Positions 1-12,379 of a DNA stretch of 64,000 nt are shown piece by piece (within the stretch, counting starts at the first letter, position 1; each line of letters begins with the position of its first letter). The translations under genes and the position numbers were made by a program. Source of the DNA: G963666945 sp963666945 (lineage in GTDB: Bacteria; Bacteroidota; Bacteroidia; Bacteroidales; Marinifilaceae). The notes under the pieces were generated by a model. That model searched no databases. It was given only the letters and a program-made list of their open reading frames with translations, and was not told where the DNA came from. The DNA lies in assembly GCA_963666945.2 (NCBI GenBank), contig CAXXRT010000012.1, forward strand, positions 62,001 through 126,000, written 5' to 3'.

Positions 1-133
1 AGCCAGATCCGATTAGCCCGAGTCCTCCAGAATTACTAACAGCACTGGCCAGTCGCCATCCACTGCACCAGACCATTCCTCCCTGTATTATTGGGTACTT
101 TATTCCAAATAAATCTGTAATTCTGTTTTCCAT
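1..133 (-). CDS. Nitronate monooxygenase / FabK-like flavin oxidoreductase, N-terminal part
   Basis: Leftward gene cut by the window edge; only about 44 residues are present. The ATG is the complement of 131-133. The translation begins MENRITDLFGIKYPIIQGGM and continues with VWCSGWRLASAVSNSGGLG and LIGSG. The 'YPIIQGGM' start and the 'LASAVSNSGGLGLIG' glycine-rich stretch are the hallmark N-terminus of the NPD/2-nitropropane dioxygenase family, FMN-dependent TIM barrels that include nitronate monooxygenases and the enoyl-ACP reductase FabK. Which of these activities applies cannot be told from this fragment. It is divergent from the Ntn hydrolase at 348, with a 214-base AT-rich spacer between them. 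Confidence 0.8.
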   Translation of the reverse strand, partial: MENRITDLFGIKYPIIQGGMVWCSGWRLASAVSNSGGLGLIGSG

Positions 134-347
134 TGCAGTGATTGTTTTCAGTTATTCAAATATATGTATTACTCCGATATATTTATAGCTTCTTATTTAA
201 TAATGTAAATGTGAAATTATTCCTCTATATTTTTTTATTTTTACAATCGAAAATATGGACTAAGATATAATCGGTTAATAAGTTTAAATTTATTGACAGA
301 TTTGTTGTGTATAAATTAAGGACAACTGAAAATAAAACTTAACTGAT

Positions 348-1571
348 ATGACTAAAAAAATCCTACTGTTGATGGGCGTATTGTTTCTCGCCTGTCACAT
401 TTTTGCTTGCACTACTGCTATTGTTTCCGGTAAGTATACTAAAGATGGTCGTCCTATTTTGTGGAAACTCCGCGATACAGAATCATTTGATAATAAACTG
501 AGGTATTTTACGGATGGTATGTATTCTTATATTGGGCTTATAAATTCGGGGGATGAAAATGGTGAAATGGTGTGGGGTGGCTATAATTCTTCCGGTTTTG
601 CTATTATGAATTCTGCTTCTTTTAATACTAATCTTGGAGATACAACTACTTTTAAGGATCAGGAGGGGGTAGTAATGAAGATGGCTCTTCAAAAATGTGC
701 TACTCTTGAAGATTTTGAAAAATTGATAGCTAATCTTCCCAAACCGATGGGCCTTAATGCCAATTTTGGTGTTATAGATGCTAACGGGGGTGCTGCTTTT
801 TACGAAACAGATAACTATCATTTCGTAAAGTACGATGCTAATGATTCTCAGGTGGCTCCTAATGGCTATATTATAAGGTCTAATTTTTCAAATATTGGTA
901 AAAAAGATATAGGTTATGGCTTTATTAGGTACCAGACTGCAGTGGAGATGTTTGATTGTGCTGATGCTATGGGGAGTCTGAATGTAAATACATTTATAAA
1001 GTCGTTTTCAAGAAGCCTTAAGCATTCTCTTTTAAATATAGATTATTCTGAAGTGACACCTTCACAGCAAAAGGGCTATTTTATTAATTCCGGTGATTTT
1101 ATATGCAGGCATGGTTCTGCGTCTTCTATTATAATAGAGGGTGTAAGAAATGGGGAAGATCCTCAATTGACTACTTTCTGGTCTATGATTTCTTTTCCTT
1201 TGACTACGGTTGTGGTTCCTGTTTGGATTACTAAAGATGGACAATTGCCAAAGATTTGTTCTGCAGAAAAGGGTGAATCTGCTTTGCTGGGGGAATATGG
1301 ATTAAAGCTAAAAGATAGATGTTATCCTGTTCGTCGTTCATCTGGATATAAATATATGGATTTGGCAGCCTATCAAAATAGTGTTGATGGTGGAATTAAA
1401 TCTCATATTGATAAAATAGAGGATAATATAATAATCAGGGCGGAAGAGTATCTTAATAAGTGGAGAAGGGGAAAGATTAATGACAGTGAGGTTATAGAAT
1501 TCTTTTCATGGTTGGATAATTATATAATGCAATCGTATAATTCAAAGTTTTTTTCGAATAGTTGTAAATAA
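348..1571 (+). CDS. Secreted Ntn-type amidohydrolase (C45/C69-like)
   Basis: A 407-residue protein with a hydrophobic signal segment (about residues 5-20) followed directly by Cys21 in FACTTAIVSG. N-terminal-nucleophile (Ntn) hydrolases of the acyl-CoA:penicillin acyltransferase (C45), dipeptidase (C69) and choloylglycine hydrolase type expose exactly such a CTT... N-terminal Cys after processing, and the following KDGRPILWKLRDTES resembles the 'KDGRPLLWKHRDT' block of that superfamily. The later NFGVIDANGGAAFYET fits the same fold. It probably cleaves a linear amide or peptide bond outside the cytoplasm; the substrate is unknown. Cys16 (LFLAC) could alternatively be a lipobox, but Cys21 fits the Ntn mechanism better. 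It is a single gene, followed by about 1 kb of non-coding DNA before the rrn operon. Confidence 0.65.
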   Translation: MTKKILLLMGVLFLACHIFACTTAIVSGKYTKDGRPILWKLRDTESFDNKLRYFTDGMYSYIGLINSGDENGEMVWGGYNSSGFAIMNSASFNTNLGDTTTFKDQEGVVMKMALQKCATLEDFEKLIANLPKPMGLNANFGVIDANGGAAFYETDNYHFVKYDANDSQVAPNGYIIRSNFSNIGKKDIGYGFIRYQTAVEMFDCADAMGSLNVNTFIKSFSRSLKHSLLNIDYSEVTPSQQKGYFINSGDFICRHGSASSIIIEGVRNGEDPQLTTFWSMISFPLTTVVVPVWITKDGQLPKICSAEKGESALLGEYGLKLKDRCYPVRRSSGYKYMDLAAYQNSVDGGIKSHIDKIEDNIIIRAEEYLNKWRRGKINDSEVIEFFSWLDNYIMQSYNSKFFSNSCK

Positions 1572-2194
1572 AATTTTGCAGGTGTCTTGCTATTATAGAA
1601 GATGTATATATTGTGTGTATTGTTTTTTGTGTAATTCTCGATGTCATGGTTATTCCATATTTATGCTAAGTCTCCTCTTTCCGTATGTATTGATGATACT
1701 TCATGGATGTATTTATATATATCGAGAAAGATTGTATAAAGATATAGTCAGTTTAGAGTATGGTCTTTAATAACGGCATGTTTTTTTTAGGATTTATGTT
1801 TTAAGACGTTAATTCATTTCAAAGTAGATGGCTATTTGTTTTATCTTTCTTAAATCTTCAGTTTAAATAGCTATTAATAATATTGGAACAGCACGAAAAA
1901 TTATCTGATTCCAATTTGTTGGAAGGCTTTCTTCTCTTGACTCAATTTATTTGGTGTTTTAGCTTTAAAAAGATTCTCATTTGATAAAACAAATAGGAAT
2001 TCTCCGAAGGTTGTTTGAATTATTGGTACTATTATTGGGTTAAATCACTATTTTATTATCGAATAATGGAGGGTGTTATTGGCATAAATTCTCTTTGTCA
2101 TGGACAAATTTAAAAGACCATAAAGAAAATTTAAAATTAATTATCCAAGGAATCAATGCATTAGTAAAAACTTTCAAAAAAAGTATTTATTATA
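1572..2194. other. Non-coding AT-rich spacer upstream of rrn promoters
   Basis: About 620 bases between the Ntn hydrolase gene and the first rrn promoter. Short open frames exist but have no recognisable domain, signal peptide or conserved start context. The last roughly 50 bases are A/T tracts (A5, A7) directly upstream of the -33 element, which could act as UP-element-like activating DNA. Nothing else was seen. Confidence 0.5.
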
Positions 2195-2226
2195 TTTGGA
2201 GACTTGGAAAAAATGCTCTTATTTTG
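2195..2226 (+). promoter_or_regulatory. rrn promoter P1 (Bacteroidota type)
   Basis: -33 element TTTG at 2195-2198 and -7-like TTATTTTG at 2219-2226 (one mismatch to TAnnTTTG), separated by 20 bases. It sits downstream of A tracts, as is usual for strong Bacteroidota rrn promoters. The sequence after the -7 (gcatccgctttcgagagag) is partly repeated after P2. Confidence 0.6.
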
Positions 2227-2397
2227 CATCCGCTTTCGAGAGAGAGGGCAGTAGACAGAGAGGGAGAATGGAGGAGTTGAAATGTTGAGAATATCACTAA
2301 AGAGTAAGATAACAACAGTAATCAGATTTTACTTTTTTATGATATGAAATACTGAAAGGCAAAAGCGAAAAACTTTTTGAAAAAAACTTCAGAAACA

Positions 2398-2429
2398 TTT
2401 GGAGTGAAAAGAAAAAAGACATACTTTTG
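2398..2429 (+). promoter_or_regulatory. rrn promoter P2 (Bacteroidota type)
   Basis: TTTG at 2398-2401 and a perfect TAnnTTTG (TACTTTTG) at 2422-2429, spacer 20 bases. The A-rich stretch upstream (ctttttgaaaaaaactt) and the downstream ccccgctttc mirror P1. The two promoters are therefore tandem copies about 203 bases apart that drive the rrn operon. Confidence 0.75.
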
Positions 2430-2546
2430 TCCCCGCTTTCAAACGATAATAGAGAGATAGAGAAGGTCAACGGACCGAAAAGAGAGGGAAGCAAAACTAC
2501 AGACAAAGAGAAGGATTGAAGGGATAGTAAAGATCAGAAAAGATAC

Positions 2547-2555
2547 GTTCTTTGA
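2547..2555 (+). promoter_or_regulatory. boxA-like antitermination element before 16S
   Basis: GTTCTTTGA in the rrn leader about 95 bases before 16S. The identical nonamer recurs at 4412-4420 before 23S, the arrangement expected for Nus-factor boxA signals in rRNA leaders and spacers. The assignment rests on this repetition and on resemblance to the E. coli boxA core. Confidence 0.5.
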
Positions 2556-2648
2556 TAATATTTAATAAGCACAAAAAACAAGGTAAGTGTAACCTGAGGA
2601 TTTAGGAGATATTAATCTGTATAAGGAATAATATTTTAATTTTTTATT

Positions 2649-4179
<1,531 letters not shown>

Positions 4180-4234
4180 GGAGCAGATTAATTATCTGCA
4201 CTTATTTTGTCTTGTGCTTATTATTTATATATAC

Positions 4235-4308
4235 AGTCCCTTAGCTCAGCTGGTTAGAGCGCTACACTGATAATGTAGAGGTCCGCAGTTCAAGTCTGCG
4301 AGGGACTA
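4235..4308 (+). tRNA. tRNA-Ile (GAT)
   Basis: 74-nt cloverleaf with acceptor AGTCCCT/AGGGACT, D-arm tagctcagctggttagagc, anticodon loop ctGATaa and T-arm gttcaagtc. The discriminator is A4308; CCA is not encoded. It lies in the 16S-23S spacer. Confidence 0.95.
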
Positions 4309-4329
4309 CAAAACCAATAAAAATCATAT

Positions 4330-4403
4330 GGGGGATTAGCTCAGCTGGCTAGAGCGCCTGCCTTGCACGCAGGAGGTCATCGGTTCGACTCCGATATTCT
4401 CCA
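4330..4403 (+). tRNA. tRNA-Ala (TGC)
   Basis: 74-nt cloverleaf with acceptor GGGGGAT/ATTCTCC (two G-T wobbles), anticodon loop ctTGCac and T-arm ggttcgactcc. The discriminator is A4403; CCA is not encoded. It is the second tRNA of the standard Ile-Ala rrn spacer. Confidence 0.95.
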
Positions 4404-4411
4404 CGTATAAA

Positions 4412-4420
4412 GTTCTTTGA
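4412..4420 (+). promoter_or_regulatory. boxA-like antitermination element before 23S
   Basis: GTTCTTTGA, identical to 2547-2555, located 8 bases after tRNA-Ala and about 60 bases before 23S. Confidence 0.5.
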
Positions 4421-4475
4421 CATGTTGTAATCAGAATCATAAAGTAAAGAGATAATTATATCAATAAACTATATA

Positions 4476-7350
<2,875 letters not shown>

Positions 7351-7417
7351 AGGGTATGTTTATCCTTTTACTAAAGGATTCTGATTTCAGACATGTTGAT
7401 ACAAGACTTAAAGAATT

Positions 7418-7531
7418 TAAGGTGTCTATAGCATAGGGGAACCACCTCTTCCCATACCGAACAGAGAAGTTAAGCCCTATAGCGCCGATGGTACTGCAGA
7501 AATGTGGGAGAGTAGGTCGACGCCGGCCTTA
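7418..7531 (+). rRNA. rrf: 5S ribosomal RNA
   Basis: About 114 nt. The 5' TAAGGT pairs with 3' GCCTTA, and the interior has the usual ccataccgaacagagaagtt and gatggtactgcag segments. It is the last gene of the rrn operon. Confidence 0.92.
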
Positions 7532-7532
7532 C

Positions 7533-7566
7533 AAAAGAGAGTTCAGTTTTTGAACTCTCTTTTTTT
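7533..7566 (+). terminator. rrn operon terminator
   Basis: Perfect 13-bp stem AAAAGAGAGTTCA / TGAACTCTCTTTT (7533-7545 and 7551-7563) with a 5-nt loop, running into a T tract. It directly follows 5S. Confidence 0.88.
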
Positions 7567-7741
7567 GTATATATACTTTTCTGGGAATGCTGTATTATCT
7601 ATTTATTTTTACGAATTCAACTCTGCGATTAATGGCCTTTCCTTCTGGTGTAGAATTTGTATCAATAGGCTTTCTTTAATACTTTTCTTTTTTTTGCCTG
7701 TGATTTTTGATAATTTTTGTCGGCTGTTTTTATCAATTCTT

Positions 7742-9772
7742 TTATAGTGTAATTCTTATCTGAATTTTGAATTCTGACTTGTGTCTTTGCTCTGTTGTCT
7801 TTGTTTTATCGTTTAAGTATTTGGTGTATGCATATTTGCAATATAGTGCCAATTTTTTTGAAAACTTAAGTCGTGTGTTTATAAATGTCCTGTAGCCTTT
7901 ATCAAATAGTGCTGGCGAATAGAAAGAATATAGCAGATCGTTTTCGTAAGTATATATTCTCGAATTATATGATTCCGTATTGAAATATGTAAATCTAAAC
8001 TGGGTTCTGATTTTCGAACTTAGGCTATTTAGAAAAATGTCCTGGAATAGTATATATCCTTTGTCCTTTATTTCGTAGTGAGTATATTTGCTAACCTCTA
8101 ACCTTGACCTGAATTCCCAATTTTCGGAGGGTGTAATATTTATTTGATATCTCAGGTACTGTCTGATGTTGTAAGGAATGCTTGTTACTTTTTCAAGTGT
8201 TAGATTTTTGGGTTTTTTCTCGTATTTATATTTACAGTACATGTTTGTTTTTTCTGAAATTATATATTCTGTATTTATTAAGTACTCCAATCCATGCCCA
8301 GGTATATTTATACAATATCTTTTATATGGGAATTTAAAATAGTCGTAGTAGGCATTTACTTTTATTTTTTTTAAAGGAAAGGCTTCTAGTCCGATATACA
8401 TACCTTCTTCATTCCTTGTGTCTGAAAATTCTCCAAATCCTTTTGCATATAGAGATTGATAATCTTTATCATAGTTTCTGTAAATTAGCGATAGCTCAGA
8501 GGAATTTGTTGCTTTAAGGTTTATTCCTATTATATGTGCTTGTGCTTTATTTGAACTAATGGCTGATTCTCCGAAGAAATATATTTTCCTTAAGTTAAAT
8601 TTATAGTCTATGCTTATATTTTCGTTTTTTCTTCCGGCAAGATCGTATGTTTGCCAATATCTGTTACTTTGATCGATGGGAGGCGTAATATAACTATTAA
8701 GGTAATTTATATTTATTGAGAAAGCTGAATTATTTAGGCTTAACCTGCACCCATATATCTTTTCCGTGGCTTTATGTTTATTTCTGGACTCTGTCAATGT
8801 GCGATGAAAGCCTGTATTAACAAGATTAGATAATATTATTGTATCATTTATATTTGATAAATTTCCTGGTTTTTCAGCATCATTAAAGCTTTCCTTTATT
8901 ATTTTAGCATCTCTTTTTTTATAAGATATAAATGGATTTATTATAAGGTATTTAAATAAATTGTATTGCAGGGATATACCCCTGAAGAAATTGTTTTCGT
9001 CTGTTGAATTGTATCTTTTTATCGACTGGGAAGAGTTTCCCCTGATTATTGAAAATGCGGATTTTCCTGAAAATAATCCGTTCCACGAGATTAATCCTTG
9101 TCCCCAGTTTGCTTTGAAATCTCCTATGTTTATTTGCTTAAATTTGCTATTTGACTTTATTTGTATGTATCCTGAATAGAAATCGAATCCTTTCTTTTGA
9201 TTTCCTGTGAAGAATTCTTCTCCTGCATCTTTTTCTGCCAGTAGACCTGCCTCTATTTTGTTGTTGTGTAAATATTTATATCGTAAGCTGTGTTTCCATG
9301 GAGTCCCTTCATAATTGTTTTTTTCCTTTGGTGTTTTGTATGTTATTTGTGATTTCCAGTTTATATCGTGCCTGGATTTTGTCTGTTTTCTTGGAGTGTC
9401 TATAGGGGAAGATGATTCCGCAAAGATAAATGGATATATAAGCTTTAGCATGTTGAGATTGAATCCTTCTACTAGTTTTAATTCGTAAATTGATATGAAA
9501 TCCCCATGCTTCTTTCTGTATTTTTTGATATTGCTTATAACTTCAGGGTAGAGAATACAAATATCTGTAAGCTTCTGTATATCGTCACTGTTGATATTAA
9601 TTGGGTTCTCCGATAATTCGTGTAGTTCAAGCACTAAAGATTGTTTGTTTTCTTCGGCTACGTTTTCTATTAGTTTTTCAATAATTATATCTAGGTTATT
9701 TTTTTGGCTTTGAGCTTTAAGTGTACAGTTTGTAATTAGCCATATTATAATTAGAATTATTCTGTATTGCAT
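7742..9772 (-). CDS. Helix-hairpin-helix (ComEA-like) protein with predicted outer-membrane barrel
   Basis: A 676-residue leftward gene. Residues 1-20 form a signal peptide. Residues about 50-115 hold two HhH-type repeats (INSDDIQKLTDI and GDFISIYELKLVEGFN), the DNA-binding motif type of ComEA. The remaining roughly 550 residues are rich in alternating aromatic/hydrophobic strands (for example MYCKYKYEKK, TRLKFSKKLALYCKYAY), as expected for a beta-barrel or strand-rich outer-membrane domain, ending in a strand-like KSEFKIQIRITL. Proteins of this length and order are common, uncharacterised members of Bacteroidota. A role in DNA uptake is only suggested by the HhH part. It stands alone, between the rrn terminator and a long spacer before purE. 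Confidence 0.7.
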   Translation of the reverse strand: MQYRIILIIIWLITNCTLKAQSQKNNLDIIIEKLIENVAEENKQSLVLELHELSENPININSDDIQKLTDICILYPEVISNIKKYRKKHGDFISIYELKLVEGFNLNMLKLIYPFIFAESSSPIDTPRKQTKSRHDINWKSQITYKTPKEKNNYEGTPWKHSLRYKYLHNNKIEAGLLAEKDAGEEFFTGNQKKGFDFYSGYIQIKSNSKFKQINIGDFKANWGQGLISWNGLFSGKSAFSIIRGNSSQSIKRYNSTDENNFFRGISLQYNLFKYLIINPFISYKKRDAKIIKESFNDAEKPGNLSNINDTIILSNLVNTGFHRTLTESRNKHKATEKIYGCRLSLNNSAFSININYLNSYITPPIDQSNRYWQTYDLAGRKNENISIDYKFNLRKIYFFGESAISSNKAQAHIIGINLKATNSSELSLIYRNYDKDYQSLYAKGFGEFSDTRNEEGMYIGLEAFPLKKIKVNAYYDYFKFPYKRYCINIPGHGLEYLINTEYIISEKTNMYCKYKYEKKPKNLTLEKVTSIPYNIRQYLRYQINITPSENWEFRSRLEVSKYTHYEIKDKGYILFQDIFLNSLSSKIRTQFRFTYFNTESYNSRIYTYENDLLYSFYSPALFDKGYRTFINTRLKFSKKLALYCKYAYTKYLNDKTKTTEQRHKSEFKIQIRITL

Positions 9773-10065
9773 GATAGCTGATTAATGAAAATTAGTGATT
9801 TTTTCCAGATTTTTATAAACTATAAGAGGTATGTTGTTTAGTTGTTTTATGAAAAACAAATGTTTTTTCAGTAGGGAAAAATATTTAACAGCATATGTTT
9901 CCTTTTATAGTCGGGGGACTAAGGTCTTTTATTTGATTTAGAAATGGTATCACTGTAAGTGATATGCAGAAATTATTGTTTGGTATCATAATTAGTGATT
10001 AAAGTTATGATAATAAACCAATATTTCAAATTAAAACGATAAAATATTATGTGCATTAAATATAG
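9773..10065. other. Intergenic spacer without recognisable gene
   Basis: AT-rich DNA between the start of the HhH gene and the purE terminator. It contains the short repeat tggtatcactgtaagtgata (interrupted palindrome around 9946-9964) but no supported gene or RNA. Confidence 0.4.
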
Positions 10066-10098
10066 AAAAAAAAACCTGGTAAAATTATTTACCAGGTT
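10066..10098 (-). terminator. purE terminator
   Basis: 11-bp perfect stem AACCTGGTAAA/TTTACCAGGTT (10073-10083, 10088-10098). On the minus strand it is followed by nine U residues (complement of 10066-10074). It lies about 55 bases downstream of the purE stop. Confidence 0.85.
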
Positions 10099-10151
10099 AA
10101 AAATCTTTGTTGTTGATCTTTGAGGATGAATTTTAATATTTTTAAGAGATA

Positions 10152-10658
10152 TTAGTTTGTTTTATATTCAAATTTAACCTCAGCAAGTTCTTTGTTAGCT
10201 TTTACAATTTTTTCTTTAAGATTTTCTTTAAAAGAAATAATTTTCTCTTTTAGGTTGTCATCACCTACAGCAAGAATTTGTGCTGCAAGAATTCCTGCAT
10301 TCATTGCACCGTTTATAGCAACAGTAGCAACGGGTATCCCCGGAGGCATTTGTGCAATAGCAAGAAGAGCATCCATTCCATCAAGACTGGCTTTGATAGG
10401 TACACCAATTACCGGGATTGGTGTCATAGCAGCAATTACACCAGGTAGATGTGCAGCCATTCCGGCTCCTGCGATGATAACTTCTATACCTCTTTTACTG
10501 GCTCCTTTAGAAAAGATTTCTACTTCTTCTGGAGTCCTGTGTGCTGATAAAGCATTGATTTCGAACGGTATTTGGAAGTCATTAAGTGCTTTGGCGGCCT
10601 TTTCCATAACAGGTAGGTCGGATGTGCTACCCATAATAATGCTTACTTTTGGATTCAT
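10152..10658 (-). CDS. purE: N5-carboxyaminoimidazole ribonucleotide mutase PurE
   Basis: 168 residues, full length for class I PurE, which converts N5-CAIR to CAIR in purine synthesis. Visible signatures are IIMGSTSDLPVM (phosphate-binding loop, residues 7-18), LSAHRTPEE with the catalytic His at about residue 45, GAGMAAHLPGV and the C-terminal INGAMNAGILAAQILA. Its ATG faces hpt across a 66-base divergent promoter region, so two purine-metabolism genes (de novo and salvage) share one control region. Its own terminator lies downstream. Confidence 0.96.
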   Translation of the reverse strand: MNPKVSIIMGSTSDLPVMEKAAKALNDFQIPFEINALSAHRTPEEVEIFSKGASKRGIEVIIAGAGMAAHLPGVIAAMTPIPVIGVPIKASLDGMDALLAIAQMPPGIPVATVAINGAMNAGILAAQILAVGDDNLKEKIISFKENLKEKIVKANKELAEVKFEYKTN

Positions 10659-10660
10659 TC

Positions 10661-10691
10661 TTTCAGGTATTAATTAAAATTCTTACTTTTG
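10661..10691 (+). promoter_or_regulatory. Promoter of hpt (divergent region purE/hpt)
   Basis: -7 motif TACTTTTG at 10684-10691 (perfect TAnnTTTG) with TTTC at 10661-10664 and a 19-base spacer. The complementary strand of the same spacer also contains TATATTTG, a candidate -7 for purE, so the two promoters overlap. Confidence 0.5.
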
Positions 10692-10724
10692 CGCAAATAT
10701 ATTCATATTTAGACAAAAGTAAAA

Positions 10725-11264
10725 ATGAAAGTTACATTACACGATAAGACATTTGAGTTGACTATACCTGCCAGAGACATCGACAAGGTGGTTGAGGGTA
10801 TTGCAGAAAAGATGAATAATGATCTTGCAGGCAAGAAACCATTATTTCTTTGTGTACTAAATGGATCGTTTATGTTCGCTTCTGATTTGATGAAGAATAT
10901 TACTGTGGCTGATTCTGAAATTAGCTTTGTAAAACTTTCTTCTTATCAGGGAACAGAATCCAATGGAAAGATAAAACAGTTGATTGGAATCAATGAGAAT
11001 ATTAATGGAAGAACTGTTGTTATTCTTGAAGATATTGTCGATACCGGTATCACAATGGCTGGTCTTAGAAAACAGGTTGAGGAATTAAAGGCAAAAGAAG
11101 TTTTTGTTGCAACTTTATTTTTTAAGCCAGAGGCTCTTACTAATGAGGTAAAACTTGATTATGTTGGGATGGAAATACCTAACGATTTTATTGTTGGAAG
11201 AGGATTGGATTACGATGGATTAGGTAGAAATTATCCAGATCTTTATACTTTAGTAGAAGAATAA
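10725..11264 (+). CDS. hpt: Hypoxanthine phosphoribosyltransferase
   Basis: 179 residues, the usual length. It salvages hypoxanthine/guanine with PRPP. The PRPP-binding loop VVILEDIVDTGITM lies at about residues 97-110, the FLCVLNGSFMFASDL block near residue 41, and the purine-binding end is FIVGRGLDYDGLGRNYPDLY. It is followed after 12 bases by obgE, so they are probably co-transcribed. In many Bacteroidota an adk gene lies between hpt and obgE; it is not here. Confidence 0.95.
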   Translation: MKVTLHDKTFELTIPARDIDKVVEGIAEKMNNDLAGKKPLFLCVLNGSFMFASDLMKNITVADSEISFVKLSSYQGTESNGKIKQLIGINENINGRTVVILEDIVDTGITMAGLRKQVEELKAKEVFVATLFFKPEALTNEVKLDYVGMEIPNDFIVGRGLDYDGLGRNYPDLYTLVEE

Positions 11265-11276
11265 TATAAAAATATT

Positions 11277-12266
11277 ATGGCATCGACAAATTTTGTAGAT
11301 TACGTGAAAATATTTTGTCGTTCAGGGGCAGGTGGTAAAGGATCTGCCCATCTCTATAGAGATAAACTGACGGCAAAAGGGGGGCCTGATGGTGGAGATG
11401 GTGGTCGTGGTGGCCATATTATTATAAGAGGTAATAAAAATTTATGGACTCTTATACATCTAAAGTTTAAAAGACATATCTATGCCGGTGATGGAGGTGA
11501 TGGTAGTGGAAGCAGGAGTACCGGGCATGATGGTGAGGATATTATTGTAGAGGTTCCATTGGGGACTGTTGCAAGAGATATTGAAACTGGTGAATTAATT
11601 TGTGAGATAACCGAAGAGGGAGAGGAGCAAATAGTAGTTAGAGGAGGTAGAGGAGGTCTTGGTAACTGGCATTTTAAGTCACCAACGAATCAGACGCCTC
11701 GCTATTCTCAGCCAGGGGAACCTAGGGTTGATAGGTCTGTTGTTTTAGAACTGAAAGTTCTTGCTGATGTTGGTTTGGTTGGCTTTCCTTCAGTAGGAAA
11801 ATCTACTCTTTTGTCAGTTGTTTCTGCTGCTAAACCTAAGATTGCAGAATATCATTTTACAACTTTAGTGCCTAATCTTGGTATAGTGTCATATCGTGAT
11901 GACAGGTCGTTTGTCATGGCAGATATTCCAGGTATTATTGAGGGTGCTCATACAGGAAAGGGACTAGGTTTAAGATTCCTTAGGCATATAGAGAGGAATT
12001 CTGTTCTTTTGTTTATGGTTCCATCCGATAGTGATGATATTCATAAGGAGTATAAAATTCTTATTAATGAGCTAAAAGAGTATAATCCTGAATTGCTTGA
12101 TAAAAGAAGATTGTTGGCAATTACAAAATCTGATTTACTTGATCAGGAACTGATGAATGAAATTAAACTTGATCTTCCTGATGTGCCTTGTGTGTTCATA
12201 TCTGCTGCAACTATGCAGGGTATAACAGAACTTAAAGATATGATCTGGAAGACAATTAACGAATAG
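11277..12266 (+). CDS. obgE: Obg GTPase (CgtA)
   Basis: 329 residues. The N-terminal Obg domain has the glycine-rich fold (GAGGKGSAHLYR, GPDGGDGGRGGHIIIRG, GGRGGLGNWHFKSPTNQTP; residues about 1-160). The GTPase domain follows with G1 GFPSVGKST (about residue 169), G3 DIPGIIEGA, G4 TKSDL and G5 SAAT. The protein acts in late assembly of the 50S ribosomal subunit and in stress signalling. It lacks the extra C-terminal domain seen in some Obg proteins, which is normal for the phylum. Confidence 0.96.
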   Translation: MASTNFVDYVKIFCRSGAGGKGSAHLYRDKLTAKGGPDGGDGGRGGHIIIRGNKNLWTLIHLKFKRHIYAGDGGDGSGSRSTGHDGEDIIVEVPLGTVARDIETGELICEITEEGEEQIVVRGGRGGLGNWHFKSPTNQTPRYSQPGEPRVDRSVVLELKVLADVGLVGFPSVGKSTLLSVVSAAKPKIAEYHFTTLVPNLGIVSYRDDRSFVMADIPGIIEGAHTGKGLGLRFLRHIERNSVLLFMVPSDSDDIHKEYKILINELKEYNPELLDKRRLLAITKSDLLDQELMNEIKLDLPDVPCVFISAATMQGITELKDMIWKTINE

Positions 12267-12352
12267 TTTTTTTTGTTTAAATGGGCTATTTTCAGTGTGT
12301 TTGCTGTTAATAACTTTGTCCGTTATTACTAGCAAAAAATAAGTGTTTTCGT

Positions 12353-12360
12353 TATATTTG
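12353..12360 (+). promoter_or_regulatory. Candidate -7 element of parE
   Basis: TATATTTG, a perfect TAnnTTTG, 20 bases before the parE ATG. No convincing -33 TTTG lies at the usual distance. Confidence 0.4.
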
Positions 12361-12379
12361 TGCAAAAACCGGATTATTT

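Noticed and set aside
1576..1770. 64-codon Cys/Tyr-rich frame after the Ntn hydrolase gene
   Set aside because: No known pattern or convincing start context; AT-rich chance frame.
2095..2280. 61-codon frame MSWTNLKDHK...
   Set aside because: It covers the P1 rrn promoter and leader; composition follows the A tracts and no domain is visible.
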